A DNA stretch of 5,835 bases from Acidobacteriota bacterium. Lineage in GTDB: Bacteria > Acidobacteriota > UBA6911 > JACQSX01. This document shows positions 5,536-5,835 of the stretch, in pieces. How positions within the stretch are numbered: position 1 is the stretch's first letter; each line of letters opens with the position of its first letter. The stretch lies in the NCBI GenBank assembly GCA_016199665.1, contig JACQGG010000006.1:1-5835 (forward strand), given 5' to 3'. Made by a program: the position numbers and the translations under genes. A model generated the notes under the pieces. The model had not been told where the DNA came from and ran no database searches. It saw only the letters and a list, made by a program, of their open reading frames with translations.

Positions 5536-5559
5536 TCTGATAACGCCGGCGTTATCAGA
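5536..5559. repeat. Perfect 24-bp palindrome
   Basis: The half-site TCTGATAACGCC is followed directly by its exact reverse complement with no spacer. It could be a binding site for a dimeric regulator or recombinase, or a cruciform or hairpin. It lies 5 bases beyond the inverted repeat ending at 5530 and is not next to any visible promoter or gene. Confidence 0.7.
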
Positions 5560-5642
5560 GGTGCCGAGCGCAGCGACTTCCCGCCGCAGCGCCGCGACCA
5601 GAGGCCCCAACGCCGCCTCACGTTATGCCGGTCAACCCATCC

Positions 5643-5658
5643 GCCCCCTCCAGGGGGC
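5643..5658. repeat. Short GC hairpin
   Basis: GCCCCC-TCCA-GGGGGC forms a perfect 6-bp stem with a 4-base loop. The bases that follow are C/T-rich (tccccgctcttccttt), not a true T-run, so a terminator role is doubtful. Confidence 0.4.
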
Positions 5659-5720
5659 TCCCCGCTCTTCCTTTACCTACAGCGGCGAAGGTTGAATGCC
5701 ACAGCCGCGTCGGTCGGTCG

Positions 5721-5773
5721 CGTGCTCGGGCTACGGCCGGCCAAAAAGCAGCCGTCCTGCGCTCCTGCGCGCG
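5721..5773. repeat. Diverged direct repeat, right copy
   Basis: CGTGCTCGGGCT (5721-5732) and TCCTGCGCGCG (5763-5773) repeat the blocks at 5240-5251 and 5277-5287 in the same order. Here the terminator-like stem is lost. The two copies bracket about 430 bases that hold the palindrome and the inverted repeat. Confidence 0.45.
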
Positions 5774-5835
5774 CCGCCCGCTCCTCTTGATGGAAAAACA
5801 CCATCAGAAAAAACCGGACGTGCCAGGACCTGTCC

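Larger units (their letters stand above)
5136..5835. other. Gene-free, structure-rich intergenic region
   Basis: No reading frame here looks like a real protein: the longest, at 5241-5540, is Arg/Pro/Gly-rich low complexity. No tRNA or rRNA is seen. Base composition swings sharply: C-rich around 5305-5317, G-rich around 5330-5378, an AT-rich island at 5465-5500, then GC-rich again. Several hairpins, a long palindrome and a diverged direct repeat (listed separately) fill the region. It may be a non-autonomous mobile element, a dispersed intergenic repeat or decayed DNA. Confidence 0.6.

Noticed and set aside
5241..5540. 99-residue + strand frame in the tail
   Set aside because: The product is low-complexity Arg/Pro/Gly followed by an AT-run product (LEFFIFYL). 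It runs through the terminator-like stem and the inverted repeat and matches no family.
5541..5627. Integron attC site between TAACG and CGTTATG
   Set aside because: The ends are weakly complementary but do not fit the RYYYAAC and GTTRRRY core consensus, and there is no integrase or cassette array.
5788..5813. Intrinsic terminator from TGATGG-AAAAACA-CCATCA
   Set aside because: The stem is only 6 bp. On the + strand it is followed by A residues rather than T, and on the - strand the sequence after it has no T-run.

Overview
The window looks like chromosomal accessory DNA from a GC-rich, environmental Gram-negative bacterium. The style of the secreted proteins (DUF11 repeats, Thr-rich linkers ending in Leu-Pro-Pro, a two-lobed C-terminal beta module) and the Rhs remnant resemble what is common in Acidobacteriota and some former Deltaproteobacteria. 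No phylogenetic marker is present, so this placement is an inference.

Left part (2-3892, all + strand): three tightly spaced genes for exported proteins, probably one operon. The first is cut by the window edge and carries a DUF11 repeat, a Thr-rich linker, a cohesin-like module and a C-terminal type I dockerin with two calcium-binding loops. The second is a 288-residue exported protein of unknown function. The third has a signal peptide, two cohesin-like modules joined by a second Thr-rich linker, and a C-terminal beta-rich module. The three cohesins and two linkers are clearly duplicated from one another. Together they look like the parts of a non-cellulosomal cohesin-dockerin surface assembly. 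No catalytic domain is visible.

Middle part (3893-4440): gene debris. An imperfect long inverted repeat (3942-4047), possibly REP-like, is followed by the end of an Rhs/YD-repeat core domain (+ strand). That abuts, tail to tail, a headless XRE-type helix-turn-helix fragment (- strand). Both look like pseudogene fragments joined at a recombination scar near 4235.

Right part (4441-5135): an intact type II toxin-antitoxin pair with overlapping genes, a Phd/YefM-type antitoxin followed by a VapC-type PIN-domain ribonuclease toxin. A perfect extended -10 box lies so close to the antitoxin ATG that the mRNA is probably leaderless. Small dyads just upstream are candidate operators.

Tail (5136-5835): about 700 bases with no credible gene but much structure: a terminator-like GC stem that competes with a neighbouring hairpin, a 20-base-arm inverted repeat around an AT-rich core, a perfect 24-bp palindrome, a short GC hairpin, and a diverged direct repeat flanking this whole zone. 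This could be a small non-autonomous mobile element or a dispersed intergenic repeat.
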